From Candidatus Bruticola papionis (lineage in GTDB: Bacteria > Vulcanimicrobiota > Xenobia > Xenobiales > Xenobiaceae): a stretch of 64,000 nt of DNA. Shown here piece after piece: positions 35,877 to 45,786 of the stretch. The notes beneath the pieces were generated by a model. The model was not told the origin of the DNA. It saw nothing but the letters and a program-made list of their open reading frames with translations, and did not search any database. Where the stretch lies: contig DHKB01000034.1 in assembly GCA_002407045.1 (NCBI GenBank), positions 52,137 to 116,136 of the forward strand, read 5' to 3'. The first letter of the stretch is position 1. The number at the start of each line of letters is the position of its first letter. The translations under genes were made by a program, and so were the position numbers.

Positions 35877-37631
35877 TTATCTAATAACAGCATTTTCAAA
35901 GTGAATAACGCCCCAGCGGTCGTAATCTAGGCCATGTACATTTTTTCGACAAGCGTGCACCAGATCTGTCCAACCAATACAAAACTCCATACCATCGTTG
36001 TCCAATTTAGCTCGTACAGCTTTATAACAATCGAGGCGTTCTTGTCTATTTTCTGTAGAGCGAGCAGCTTCCAAAAGACGTAAAATACGCTGACTGGAGT
36101 AATTGTAAATGTTATACTCGTCGTGTACTCCACCAGGATCGGCTAACATTCTGTTAGCTTCTAAGCTAGGATCACAAGCAGCAACTTCCTCAGTTAGCAA
36201 GCACAAATCATACAAATTGCTAGACAAACTGCGCCTATACTCTTCAGTGGCAGCTCCATATAATTCGATATTGAGCCCCGCACTATTTAAACAAGAGGCT
36301 AAAAATTCAGCAGTAGGCCCCAAATCGGCTGCTGCGTAAGTATTTCGACAGTATAGCAAAGTAAGTTTGCCAAACTCGCTGCCGTTGCCATACATGCGAC
36401 TGAACATACGTTTAGCTTTAACAGCACTGTATTCGGGTTGCAATTTGGAGGGTACTTGAGCCCAACTTAAAGGAGAAAAAAGAGTATGACAAACTTGGCC
36501 ACGCCCACCAAAGAAAAGCTGCAAAACAGTCTTTCTAGGTATGGCAAAACCTAAAGCCAAACGACCGCGGACGTCGTTGAAGGGTCGATGAGTACAATTG
36601 GGAATGAGGGACAGCTTTGTTAAAGTTGGTGGTTTAATTAGTTGTAAGTCCTTATTTTTTTTTACTTTTTCGATCTTATCTGCCGGTAAAGTTAAAATTA
36701 CATCAACATTACCCCGCTCAAGCTCACGTACTCTACTCTGAGGATCAGCTATTACCATGAAGACAATTTCGTCTAAAGCAGATTTTCCGCGCCAACATCT
36801 GGACGTCGAGCGCAAAGTCAAACGCTGGCCCTTTCTCCATTCAACAATAGTAAAAGGACCGCTACCGTAGATATTTTTGTTGCCATCACTCCCTTGGGCA
36901 TATACAGTGACAGCCATAGTCGGCGCGGCCATAAGCTCTAAAAAATCTGCACAAGGATAATTTAGAACGAATTGTACTGTTTGTTCATCTAAGCTTTTAA
37001 CTTCAGATAGGACTGGACGCTCTCCGTCAAAGTTTGCCCTAAAAAAGGCAAAACGCCGATCTTTTCCCAGAATAAGACGTCGTACCCAATTAACTACAAT
37101 TTGAGCAGAAAGTTTGGTTCCATTGTGAAAATATACCTCAGAGCGCAAATTGAAAGTCCAAACTTTCCCATCAGCTGAACGAGTCCAACTTTTGGCCAAA
37201 TTGGGAATTATTGTTCCATCTTCGATCTTTACCAAAGTATCAAAAACAGGAGAAAGAACCTGAGAAGAAAGAGAATTGGCTGATACAGCAGGATCAAGAT
37301 CAACTAAATCACAAGGAACGGCCACGGTTAAATATTTTCTACTGCCAGCAAGCCAAGCTTTATTCTCCTCTTGAGCGCCGAACCAGCCGTAAAAAGCGAT
37401 CATCAACATCCCGGCAGCCAGTAAGCAAAAGGCTAAAAAACGCATTTTACCAAAGTTCGGACTGCTAACTACATCTAACTCACGAGAAAGGAATTTTTGG
37501 CCTTCATTTTTTACATTTTCTGCCAAATCGATAATAGAGCTGTCTCGAGCTTTGAGCTTTTGGCTTCCATTTTGGCCGGGGTTGAACTGGCACAGGTTAT
37601 TTTTTTTCTTATTCTTTCCGCTACTAACCAT
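35877..37631 (-). CDS. Family 5 extracellular solute-binding protein (peptide/oligopeptide type)
   Basis: This 584-residue SBP_bac_5-type protein has the core pattern DPAVSANSL...VFDTLVKI, WTFNLRSEVYFHNGTKL and YGSGPFTIVEWRKGQ. It binds peptides, nickel or other ligands for an ABC importer; no permease or ATPase gene is nearby. A membrane or signal helix (about 63-85) lies after an unusually long charged N-terminus, so translation could start at Met 63. I kept the ATG that overlaps the nfo stop (TAATG), suggesting coupling. It probably acts in the periplasm. Confidence 0.85.
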   Translation of the reverse strand: MVSSGKNKKKNNLCQFNPGQNGSQKLKARDSSIIDLAENVKNEGQKFLSRELDVVSSPNFGKMRFLAFCLLAAGMLMIAFYGWFGAQEENKAWLAGSRKYLTVAVPCDLVDLDPAVSANSLSSQVLSPVFDTLVKIEDGTIIPNLAKSWTRSADGKVWTFNLRSEVYFHNGTKLSAQIVVNWVRRLILGKDRRFAFFRANFDGERPVLSEVKSLDEQTVQFVLNYPCADFLELMAAPTMAVTVYAQGSDGNKNIYGSGPFTIVEWRKGQRLTLRSTSRCWRGKSALDEIVFMVIADPQSRVRELERGNVDVILTLPADKIEKVKKNKDLQLIKPPTLTKLSLIPNCTHRPFNDVRGRLALGFAIPRKTVLQLFFGGRGQVCHTLFSPLSWAQVPSKLQPEYSAVKAKRMFSRMYGNGSEFGKLTLLYCRNTYAAADLGPTAEFLASCLNSAGLNIELYGAATEEYRRSLSSNLYDLCLLTEEVAACDPSLEANRMLADPGGVHDEYNIYNYSSQRILRLLEAARSTENRQERLDCYKAVRAKLDNDGMEFCIGWTDLVHACRKNVHGLDYDRWGVIHFENAVIR

Positions 37632-38464
37632 TACTGTCTATACAAACTGCGCAAAAGTTTTATTTCTTCGGCATAGCCAGACAATTCGTTGGGAGTTTCC
37701 AAATAAAATGGTAATTCACGCAAATAGGGATGATTGATAATTTTGGCCATAGCTTCAATTCCCAACTTTCCTTGCCCAATCTTAGCATGACGATCTTTAT
37801 GAGCTCCGAGCTCATTTAAGCTATCATTTAGGTGGATGGCTTTCAATCTGGATAAGCCCAAAACCTTATCAAAATTTTCCAAAGTCTGATCTAAGCCGAT
37901 ATTGACATCGTAACCACCATCCCAGACATGGCAAGTATCTAGGCAAACGCCGAGCTTTTCCGGACATTTTGTTAAACTTATAATTTGTTCTAGCTCTTCA
38001 AAAGAACGTCCCAGCTCAGTACCTTTTCCGGCCATAGTTTCCAAAAGTACAAAACCAGGAAAATTTTCCGGAATAACATTATTGAGAGTATCGGCAATAG
38101 CGGCCAAACCTTCTTGCGGAGTGCGCTTCAAGTAATTGCCAGGATGGAAATTATACATAGCTCCATCTATTTTAGCGGTAAAATTTAAGTCTTCGCGCAA
38201 AATTTCTCTGGTAAGCTCTTGCACACTTTCTTCCACCGAAGCTGGGTTGATGATAAAGGGACTGTGCACTAAAAGGGGCCCTAACTTTTGCTCTTTTATT
38301 AAAGAACAAAAATTTTCGATATCTTGCTCTTTAAAACGCAAAGCTCCTTTGCCCCTAGGATTGCGGCAAAAAAACTGAAAGACATTAGCTTCAATAGAAA
38401 CCGCGTCTTTTATCATAGCGGTCAACCCTTTAGAAATAGATAAGTGGCAACCGATTTTAAACAT
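37631..38464 (-). CDS. nfo: Endonuclease IV (AP endonuclease)
   Basis: This 277-residue TIM-barrel DNA-repair enzyme cuts at abasic sites. Metal-site motifs are in family order: IGCHLSISKGL, VCLDTCHVWDGGYD, HLNDSLNELGAHKDRHAKIGQG and ETPNE. The length matches E. coli Nfo (285). It follows rarA by 30 bases in the same direction and overlaps the next gene by one base. Confidence 0.95.
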   Translation of the reverse strand: MFKIGCHLSISKGLTAMIKDAVSIEANVFQFFCRNPRGKGALRFKEQDIENFCSLIKEQKLGPLLVHSPFIINPASVEESVQELTREILREDLNFTAKIDGAMYNFHPGNYLKRTPQEGLAAIADTLNNVIPENFPGFVLLETMAGKGTELGRSFEELEQIISLTKCPEKLGVCLDTCHVWDGGYDVNIGLDQTLENFDKVLGLSRLKAIHLNDSLNELGAHKDRHAKIGQGKLGIEAMAKIINHPYLRELPFYLETPNELSGYAEEIKLLRSLYRQ

Positions 38465-38494
38465 TTTTCCGTCCTTTTTTTGATAATGTTGTAG

Positions 38495-40009
38495 CTAATT
38501 TTGAGAAGAGCGCAAATGTTCCAGCCAAATTGCTAATTTTTTTTCATAGCCTAATTGCCCAGGCTGATAAAATTGACTGCCTTGCAAAGCGTCGGGCAGA
38601 AATTGTTGCTTAACATAATGGTTGGGATAGTCGTGAGCATAGCGATATCCCTTTGCATAGCCCATATTTTTCATAAGTTTGGTAGGAGCGTTGCGCAAAT
38701 GGAGCGGCACAGGCTCGCCAGGACTTTGGCGTACAACTTGAGCAGCTGCCATATAAGCGTTGCCTACGCTATTGGACTTCGGCGCCAAAGCTAAATACAA
38801 GGCAGCGTGAGCCAAAGGATAAAAACCTTCTGGCATACCTACAAAATGGACCGCTTGCTGCGCAGCCATAGCCACTACTAAACCTTGAGAATCGGCTAAG
38901 CCCACATCTTCAGAAGCTAAAATGACTAAACGTCTGGCTATAAATAGAGGATCTTCTCCAGCTTCCAAAAGGCGGGCCAGCCAATAAATAGCTCCATCAG
39001 GATCGCTGCCGCGCACCGATTTTATTAGCGCCGAGATCGTATCATAGTGCGATTCTCCGGCCCTATCGTGGCGTAAATTAGGCCGCCCCATAACTTCAGC
39101 GATATGCGATTCAGTTAAAACGCGCTCTCCGTTGCTATTTGCCTCTAAAGAATTGACTGCTTCTTCCAGAATGTTGAGCGCTGTACGAGCGTCACCTGTA
39201 CAAGCTCCGGCTAAAAGTTCCAACAACTCGTCGGAAGCTATAACATTAAAATTGCCTAAGCCACGTTCTTTATCATTTAGAGCTCGACGCAATAAAACAG
39301 TAATATCTTGAGTACTTAAAGCTGACAGTGTGAAAACACGACAACGTGATAAAAGCGGCGCCACCACTTGGAAGGAAGGATTTTCGGTGGTGGCGCCCAC
39401 CAAAATAATGGATCCATCTTCTACGTGAGGCAAAACGACATCTTGTTGAGCCTTATTGAAACGATGAATTTCATCTAGAAAGACAATAGTGCGCCGCTTC
39501 ATTAGGCGCCAACGCTCTTTAGCTTCAGCCACTATGCGGCGCACTTCGCTTACTCCAGCGGTAACAGCCGACATAGGTACAAAAGTCGCCTTAGCTCCAG
39601 CAGTTAAAAGCTGAGCCAAACTGGTTTTGCCTGTGCCAGGCGGCCCCCATAAAATCATGGAAGGTAAAGATCCAGAATCCAGCAAACGGCGCAAGACTCG
39701 CCCAGGTCCAACTAAATGTTTTTGCCCTACATATTCATCTAAGGTGCGCGGCCTCATACGAGCTGAAAGCGGAACAGAGAAATCGATTGCTGAAGCCTCT
39801 GCCTCCATTTGGCTTGCCTGAGTCTCATTGGCGGCGGCCCTCTTTTCGCTTTCAGCCTTCAATTGCGCCAAAGGACGGGCAGCAACTTCTTCAACACCTG
39901 GCTTCACAAAATCATGGCGAAAAAGAGGCGCTCTGGGCTTATTTGATTCTTTAGGTGAATCCGCCTCATTGGCAAATAAGCCACCTTGCAAGTCGGAATT
40001 TTTAGGCAT
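38495..40009 (-). CDS. rarA: Replication-associated recombination ATPase RarA (MgsA)
   Basis: This 504-residue AAA+ protein has Walker A GPPGTGKTS, Walker B FLDEIHRF and sensor 1 GATTENPSF, all typical of RarA/MgsA, which acts at stalled forks. The C-terminal tetramerisation domain with SVGNAYMAAAQVV follows. The N-terminal 80 residues before RPRTLDEYVGQ are longer than usual and low complexity. It is followed by nfo, so repair functions are grouped here. Confidence 0.93.
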   Translation of the reverse strand: MPKNSDLQGGLFANEADSPKESNKPRAPLFRHDFVKPGVEEVAARPLAQLKAESEKRAAANETQASQMEAEASAIDFSVPLSARMRPRTLDEYVGQKHLVGPGRVLRRLLDSGSLPSMILWGPPGTGKTSLAQLLTAGAKATFVPMSAVTAGVSEVRRIVAEAKERWRLMKRRTIVFLDEIHRFNKAQQDVVLPHVEDGSIILVGATTENPSFQVVAPLLSRCRVFTLSALSTQDITVLLRRALNDKERGLGNFNVIASDELLELLAGACTGDARTALNILEEAVNSLEANSNGERVLTESHIAEVMGRPNLRHDRAGESHYDTISALIKSVRGSDPDGAIYWLARLLEAGEDPLFIARRLVILASEDVGLADSQGLVVAMAAQQAVHFVGMPEGFYPLAHAALYLALAPKSNSVGNAYMAAAQVVRQSPGEPVPLHLRNAPTKLMKNMGYAKGYRYAHDYPNHYVKQQFLPDALQGSQFYQPGQLGYEKKLAIWLEHLRSSQN

Positions 40010-40054
40010 AGGGAGTTTTGCTCCTTTCTCAATAAGGCCATCCCTACTTTATAC

Positions 40055-40107
40055 AAAAAAGCCGCCGAAGCTGGCTACCACATATTGCCGAACTCCGAAG
40101 GCTTTTC
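40055..40107 (-). terminator. Terminator after the UPF0210 gene
   Basis: AAAAGCC pairs with GGCTTTTTT around a folded interior; the T run follows on the minus strand. It separates the UPF0210 gene from rarA. Confidence 0.65.
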
Positions 40108-40199
40108 TACCAACGAAATATTTTAGCCTAAAAGACAAACCTTCGCCTATATTCCCAACATATAAAAGATGGAAAAATTTAGGAGAAAGCAAGGCTAAG

Positions 40200-41564
40200 T
40201 TAATTTTTCAAAGCCTGCAAAGGAGCTGGGATTCTGCCTCCGCGCTCGATAAATACAGAAGAGCTGTGCGGATTGACAGCTATAATAGAAGCAGCACCCA
40301 AAAGACCGCCGTAATCGACCTTTTCGCCAGCTTTCTTGCCTGGGATAGGCAAAATACGTACAGCCGTAGTTTTGCTATTAACCATACCTATAGCCATCTC
40401 GTCAGCTACAATACCAGATATAGTAGAAGCTGGAGTATCACCAGGAATAGCAATCATGTCTAAACCTACAGAGCATACACAAGTCATAGCTTCTAACTTT
40501 TCCAAAGAGAGAGCGCCAATTTGGGCGCAATAGGCCATTTCTTCATCTTCAGAAAGAGGGATAAAAGCACCAGACAACCCACCTACGTAAGAAGAAGCCA
40601 TTGTGCCTCCCTTTTTAACGGCGTCATTGAGCAAGGCCAGAGCAGCAGTAGTACCGTGAGTACCACAGCGTTCTAAGCCCATAGCTTCCAAAACGTCAGC
40701 TACAGAATCGCCACGCTCGGGAGTAGGAGCCAAAGACAAATCGAGAATGCCAAAATTGACATTAAGACGACGTGAAACTTCTCTGCCGACCAATTCACCC
40801 ATACGAGTTATCTTAAAAGCAGTACGCTTAACAGCTTCGGCAACCTTACCTAAGTCGGCTCCATGACCAAGACGTCTGATAGCGGCATTGACTACACCAG
40901 GACCGCTGATACCGACATTGATCGAGCACTCAGGCTCGCCTACTCCATGCATAGCGCCAGCAATAAATGGGTTATCCTCCATCATATTGCAAAAGCAAAC
41001 TAACTTACAGCAAGGCAACCCCTCTAATTCAGGGCGCATAAAAGCGGTCTTGAGAACGATTTCACCAAATAACTTAACGGCATCCATGTTGATGCCAGCT
41101 TTGGTAGAGCCCAAGGAGACTGAAGCGCAAACTCTGTCAGTAGTATTGAGAGCTTCAGGTATCGAGTCGAAAAGAATGCGATCCGAATTGGTAAAACCTT
41201 TATGTACCAAAGCGCTAAAACCGCCGATATAATCGACACCTATTTCCTTGGCCGCTTTATCTACGGCCACAGCCAAAGGCACATACGAATCGGCTCCTGT
41301 AGAAGCGCCCAAAAGAGACAAAGGCGAAAGAGCGATACGCTTATTTACAATAGGTACGCCAAACTCCTGAGACACTTGCTCCACCACAGGCACTAAGCGT
41401 TCGCCTACGGTCAGGATCTTCTCGACGACCTTGTCGCAAGTTGTGCTCATAGAACCTGTAGCACAATCTTGTAAATTTAATCCCATAGTAACGGTACGCA
41501 CGTCGAGATGTTCATTCTCGATCATGCGCAACGTATCAAAAACTTCATTAGCAGCTAGCCACAT
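40200..41564 (-). CDS. UPF0210 / PFL-family protein
   Basis: This is about 454 residues from the ATG at 41564; a TTG four codons earlier has no better support. It follows the UPF0210 family over its length: VRTVTMGLNLQDC near the start, PDRVCASVSLGSTKAGINMDA-like middle, GISGPGVVNAAI and PGDTPASTISGIVADEMAIGM near the end. Despite the PFL family label it is not pyruvate formate-lyase. The biochemical role is unsettled. It is downstream of an unknown gene and pilT in the same direction. Confidence 0.88.
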   Translation of the reverse strand: MWLAANEVFDTLRMIENEHLDVRTVTMGLNLQDCATGSMSTTCDKVVEKILTVGERLVPVVEQVSQEFGVPIVNKRIALSPLSLLGASTGADSYVPLAVAVDKAAKEIGVDYIGGFSALVHKGFTNSDRILFDSIPEALNTTDRVCASVSLGSTKAGINMDAVKLFGEIVLKTAFMRPELEGLPCCKLVCFCNMMEDNPFIAGAMHGVGEPECSINVGISGPGVVNAAIRRLGHGADLGKVAEAVKRTAFKITRMGELVGREVSRRLNVNFGILDLSLAPTPERGDSVADVLEAMGLERCGTHGTTAALALLNDAVKKGGTMASSYVGGLSGAFIPLSEDEEMAYCAQIGALSLEKLEAMTCVCSVGLDMIAIPGDTPASTISGIVADEMAIGMVNSKTTAVRILPIPGKKAGEKVDYGGLLGAASIIAVNPHSSSVFIERGGRIPAPLQALKN

Positions 41565-41633
41565 AGCGCCCGCCAATTCGTGGAGTCTAAAGCCATTCCT
41601 GCCCTCTAAAAACTACTACTCTTCACAGCAAAT

Positions 41634-42404
41634 CTACTCTGTCTGAGAAGCACTGGTAGAATCGCTGTCTTCTTGCCAACCGTCAGCCCAACCAGTTCTA
41701 GTAAAATCTAAATCCGACCAAGCTACTAAATGGCGCCCGCGAGAGAAACATAAAAAAGTATCGTGCTCAAAATCGTGAACCGTATTATAGGTTTTCACTT
41801 TATCGCGCTTCCAAGCCAAAAAGGCTTGCACTGACTCAGTGAAGTAAGCTTTTTGACTGCGCTGACAAATCTCGCGTACCAAACGGAAAAAGTTCTGGAA
41901 AGAAACGTGGGAAAGTTTTTCCTTCAAGAAGCTTCTGTAATTTATAGAAGAAGAGTCGAAACGCAGCGGTTCTTCCCTATTTGAACTATAAATATCTAAA
42001 AAATTAGTAGGCTTCAAAGTCACAATTTTGTCTTTATCGTCATCACGGACATTACCCTGAGCCATACGAGAGAAATTCTTCACTAACTTTTGCATTTTAT
42101 AGGCGGAAGCATCTTGTTCACTGCGCTCGATAATCATACCTAAAGCCACGTGCTCAATACTATCCCAAGGAACCTCGATAGTATCGCTGGAGGTTTCTCC
42201 CACTAAAGCTTCCTCTGTAAAGTATCCGCTCTTAATGCGGTTGGGCAAAGGAGTAGCTCTCTTGTGAAAAAGAGGAGCATGCTCAAGCGAAGAGTCACTT
42301 TCTTCATTACTAAGTGAATCGGTAGTAGATTCCTGATCAGGAGAGACGATATAGGGATTATCACCCTCAACGCTATTTTCTAAAAAAGCTTTTTCTTCAG
42401 ACAT
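41634..42404 (-). CDS. Unknown protein downstream of pilT
   Basis: This is about 256 residues from the ATG at 42404, with GAGGG five bases upstream; a longer frame would overlap pilT and lacks a ribosome site. I recognise no family. The first 80 residues are acidic and Ser-rich, followed by a predicted helical domain with many aromatic and charged residues (YRSFLKEKLSHVSFQNFF), and a Trp/Asp-rich end (DLDFTRTGWADGWQED). No signal or membrane helix is seen. It starts 20 bases after pilT, so a role with the retraction motor is plausible but unproven. Confidence 0.7.
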   Translation of the reverse strand: MSEEKAFLENSVEGDNPYIVSPDQESTTDSLSNEESDSSLEHAPLFHKRATPLPNRIKSGYFTEEALVGETSSDTIEVPWDSIEHVALGMIIERSEQDASAYKMQKLVKNFSRMAQGNVRDDDKDKIVTLKPTNFLDIYSSNREEPLRFDSSSINYRSFLKEKLSHVSFQNFFRLVREICQRSQKAYFTESVQAFLAWKRDKVKTYNTVHDFEHDTFLCFSRGRHLVAWSDLDFTRTGWADGWQEDSDSTSASQTE

Positions 42405-42424
42405 TTTTTCCCTCAAACAGATTC

Positions 42425-43552
42425 TTACCAATCATTTTTAATAATATTGCTCGCTTCATTCATCTCTTGCAACGCATGACGCATCTTTAACTTCAAGTCG
42501 TTGGCATTATCAGAATTGCGCAAAGCATCGTCAGCAGTAATTTTGCCAGCCTTGAATAGTTGCAACAAATGGTAGTCAAAGCTTTGCATACCGTCAGGAT
42601 GGAAGGAGTCCAACTCTCGTTTAATCGTAGTAAGGGCATTTTCGCGCAAACATTCTTGGATACGAGCATTGTTGATCATAATTTCCAAGGCAGGTACGCG
42701 GCCTCCGCCAATAGCCGGAATTAGACGCTGAGCTATTACAGCTTTGACATTCATGGAAAGCTGGTACAACACGGGATTATGCATTTCATCAGGGAAGAAT
42801 TGCAAAACGCGCTCGATAGTTTGTACAGCGTTATTGGCGTGCAAAGTAGATAACACCAAGTGGCCAGTTTCGGCAAAATATACAGCCGACTCTACGGAAG
42901 AAAGGTCGCGCATTTCACCGACTAGCAAAACATCGGGTGCTTGACGCAAAGCGCTTTCCAGCGCATCGCGGAAGCACATAGTATCGGTACCAACTTCGCG
43001 CTGAGAGACCAAGCACTTGTTGGTATCGGTATGGACATATTCGACAGGATCTTCAATAGTAACGATATGGCCACTGGAATGTTCTTTACGATATTTAATC
43101 ATGGAAGCCAAAGTAGTTGATTTACCAGATCCTGTAGGGCCAGTCACCAAAATAAGGCCGCGTCTTTCCATAACTAAATCGTTAAGAACGGGATGGAGTC
43201 CTAGAGTTTCGATATCTAAGATATCTTCTTCCACTCGCCTAAATACCATAGCAACGCTGTCTTTTTGGCGATAAGCATTGACACGAAAACGTCCAATATG
43301 TTTCAGAGGATAAACAAAGTTGGCTTCAGGGTGACCGCCTTCAAATTTTTCGCGCAAATGGCTTGGCATAATGGCTAAGGCCAAATATTCGGTCATTTGC
43401 GGAGTTAGAGCTTCACACTGTACAGGGTACATAGTGCCAGTAATACGCAAGAAAGGAGGCAAATCGGCTTTGATATAAACGTCGGAAGCTTTTTGCTGAT
43501 AAGAAAGAGCCAATACCTTATCAAGCAAAGCTCTCAGATTCTCAAATTCCAT
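42425..43552 (-). CDS. pilT: Type IV pilus retraction ATPase PilT
   Basis: This 375-residue hexameric ATPase powers pilus retraction and twitching. Walker A GPTGSGKST is at 138-146; the Asp/His boxes IVTIEDPVEYVH, Walker B LLVGEMRD and the His box STLHANNA are all present. An AGGAG site precedes the ATG. Together with the pilin-like genes at 5.6-10.8 kb it indicates that the cell can make type IV pili. No pilB or pilC is in view. It follows plsY. Confidence 0.94.
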   Translation of the reverse strand: MEFENLRALLDKVLALSYQQKASDVYIKADLPPFLRITGTMYPVQCEALTPQMTEYLALAIMPSHLREKFEGGHPEANFVYPLKHIGRFRVNAYRQKDSVAMVFRRVEEDILDIETLGLHPVLNDLVMERRGLILVTGPTGSGKSTTLASMIKYRKEHSSGHIVTIEDPVEYVHTDTNKCLVSQREVGTDTMCFRDALESALRQAPDVLLVGEMRDLSSVESAVYFAETGHLVLSTLHANNAVQTIERVLQFFPDEMHNPVLYQLSMNVKAVIAQRLIPAIGGGRVPALEIMINNARIQECLRENALTTIKRELDSFHPDGMQSFDYHLLQLFKAGKITADDALRNSDNANDLKLKMRHALQEMNEASNIIKNDW

Positions 43553-43625
43553 ATTTTCTCTCCTTTAAATGCAATTTCGGCAGCTTCAAGAAGCTGTCAA
43601 AGTGTTGTTTCAGCAGCCTGTCAGG

Positions 43626-44234
43626 CTAAAAAAACTTAATATTAATATGCTCTTCCTGCCCGGCCAAAAGGCGCTCAATATTGTGCCGATGTTGAAAGAT
43701 AACAATAGCGGCGCTGATTATGGCAAAAATAATTTCAAAAGTCGAAGCTCCGTAAACATAAGCTATGCAAGGAAAAGCAAAAGCTGCTGAAAGAGAAGCT
43801 GCCGAAGCCCAGCGGGTTAAGAGAGCCACCCCCAGCCACAAAAGAGCCGCTATACCTATAGCTTGAGGAGCTAAAGCCAAAAACACACCACACGTAGTAG
43901 CGACACCCTTGCCACCTTTAAACTTTAAAAATATTGACCAATTGTGACCAGCTACAGCGGCTAAGCCAAAAAGCAATTTGACAACTGGGTGCATAAAATC
44001 GGGCACAAACACAAGATAGGACAGACAAACTGCCAAAAAGCCCTTTAAAACATCTAGAACAAGTACTATAAGCGCTGCCTTCAAGCCCAAAACGCGGTAG
44101 GCGTTAGTAGTACCGACACTGCCACTACCTGAACTTGAAAGATCGGCGCCGTTAAAGCGTTTAGCTACTATAGCTCCCGAAGGGAACGATCCCAATAAGT
44201 AGCAAACTACTAATAAAATCGATAACCAAATCAT
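43626..44234 (-). CDS. plsY: Glycerol-3-phosphate acyltransferase PlsY
   Basis: This 202-residue integral membrane enzyme uses acyl phosphate to acylate glycerol-3-phosphate, the first step of phospholipid synthesis. Signature segments are LLGSFPSGAIVAKRF, GSGSVGTTNAYRVLG, GHNWSIFLKFKGGKGVAT and several membrane helices. The length matches the family (about 200). plsC, at 24.9 kb, does the next step. It is upstream of pilT in the same direction. Confidence 0.95.
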   Translation of the reverse strand: MIWLSILLVVCYLLGSFPSGAIVAKRFNGADLSSSGSGSVGTTNAYRVLGLKAALIVLVLDVLKGFLAVCLSYLVFVPDFMHPVVKLLFGLAAVAGHNWSIFLKFKGGKGVATTCGVFLALAPQAIGIAALLWLGVALLTRWASAASLSAAFAFPCIAYVYGASTFEIIFAIISAAIVIFQHRHNIERLLAGQEEHINIKFF

Positions 44235-44340
44235 ACTTAACTTTTATTTCTTTCCCGTAACCGTCGTCTTACTCAAAAGCAATACCGACTGCCAATATTT
44301 AGCCTATTACAATCGGCTCCCCTGCTGTTCGGCAAGCTCT

Positions 44341-45771
44341 TTACCAATCAAAATAGAAACGTCCACCAGGTCTAGCCATAATCAAAGTAGGCTCTCGCAA
44401 ATATTCGTTAGCTACTCTTTTAACGTCGTCTACAGTGACACGTTGCAATTCTTGTAACTTGCGGGCATCACTTTCATAACCAGCGCCAGAAAGCTCAGCC
44501 ATACCTAAATGCAAAGCTCGGCCACTCATACTCTCTCGCTCCAATAAATACATACCCAGCAATTTTTCTTTAGTTTCAGCCAGTTCCAATTCACTCATAC
44601 CATCTTTTTTTAACTTATCTATTTCGGCAAGCATACGCCGTCTGGCTACTCCAACTGAACCTGGTTTGGTAATTACATGGCACAAAAGGTGCGAAGGACC
44701 TAAAAGCTCGGGATATTTGGCTCCAACTTCGTAAGCTAAACCTCTATTTTCACGCAATTGAGTCCAAAGACGTGAGCTTAGTCCGGCGCCTAAAGCTCCG
44801 TAAATAACTTGCATAGGTGCATAATCAGAGCTTTGCAAAGAAGGAGCTTGGTATCCAAGCAAGACCCAAGCCAACTCCGATTGAGAGTATAGATAGACTT
44901 CTTTTTCTGAAGCTTGTGGCTCCCACTGAACTTCCAAAATTTTTTCCCGGGCGGGTATCAAAGCGCTGCAATCTGAAGCGACTTCAGTGCGCACTCTCTG
45001 CCCGTTAAGTCTACCCGCTGCAGTGATTACCGTACGATCTGGAGTAAAATTATTTTTAAAATAAGCGCTAACATCGGCAGCTGTAGCCCTTTTTAAGATT
45101 ACCGGTACTACTTGCGGCGAACGCTTATAAGGATGCAACCTATAGAAACAACTTAAGAAGATGTCATAAAGCTGATCGGAAGTACCACCGCCCTCTCCCA
45201 TACGATTTAAAGTTTGTTCACGGGCCCTTTGTAATTCAGCTTCGGAAAAATTGGGATTAGAGACCGCTTTGCATAAGCGGCGCAACATAAACATATAATT
45301 GACTGGCGAGGTGGTAATGCTCAAACGACTATAATCGGCCGAAGCCCCATCATCGACCAAAGTTCCCGTAATTTCCACAACATCATCACCTTCGCTGTCG
45401 TCGGAAATACGATTATTGAGCATTTTTAAAATTAAGAAATTATACCCTTGTAAATTGCTGCCTTCTTGGCTAACTCCACAGCGCACTAAGTAATCCAACA
45501 CTACTAAATTTTCGTTAGGAGCTTCCAAAGTTAAACACGCTAAACCGTTAGGTAAAACATATTTTTTCACCGCCGCAGTAGCAGCCGACGCTGCCGAAGT
45601 TCCGGAAAGCGAAAAATTGTCAATCTTGTAAGTAGCCGACGTGGGCCGATTATAACCAGGCAACGAAGGTAGTTTTAAATTGCTCTCTTTAATCTGGTCA
45701 GCATAAACGGCCGAGGTAAGGAAAGCAACCAAAACAAAGCTGGTGGTAATTTTGGTAAAAACTTCGAACAT
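44341..45771 (-). CDS. M16-family peptidase-like protein, inactive subunit (second pair)
   Basis: This 476-residue M16-fold protein has an N-terminal signal peptide (about 1-24). At the place of HxxEH it reads NLQGYNFLILKMLNN, so it is non-catalytic. The C-terminal half keeps the SSRLWTQLRENRGLAYEVGAKYPE segment of the family. It lies 15 bases downstream of an active M16 gene, forming a second active/inactive pair like the one at 16-19 kb, in the same gene order. Confidence 0.85.
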   Translation of the reverse strand: MFEVFTKITTSFVLVAFLTSAVYADQIKESNLKLPSLPGYNRPTSATYKIDNFSLSGTSAASAATAAVKKYVLPNGLACLTLEAPNENLVVLDYLVRCGVSQEGSNLQGYNFLILKMLNNRISDDSEGDDVVEITGTLVDDGASADYSRLSITTSPVNYMFMLRRLCKAVSNPNFSEAELQRAREQTLNRMGEGGGTSDQLYDIFLSCFYRLHPYKRSPQVVPVILKRATAADVSAYFKNNFTPDRTVITAAGRLNGQRVRTEVASDCSALIPAREKILEVQWEPQASEKEVYLYSQSELAWVLLGYQAPSLQSSDYAPMQVIYGALGAGLSSRLWTQLRENRGLAYEVGAKYPELLGPSHLLCHVITKPGSVGVARRRMLAEIDKLKKDGMSELELAETKEKLLGMYLLERESMSGRALHLGMAELSGAGYESDARKLQELQRVTVDDVKRVANEYLREPTLIMARPGGRFYFDW

Positions 45772-45786
45772 AAGCCTAGCCTTTCC

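Noticed and set aside
39828..40463. Plus-strand open frame of 211 codons spanning the rarA/UPF0210 gap
   Set aside because: It overlaps the starts and ends of two well-supported minus-strand genes and crosses a terminator; no family or ribosome site supports it.
40200..41564. Annotating this gene as pyruvate formate-lyase because of the PFL family name
   Set aside because: The sequence follows UPF0210 and lacks the glycyl-radical motif of pyruvate formate-lyase.
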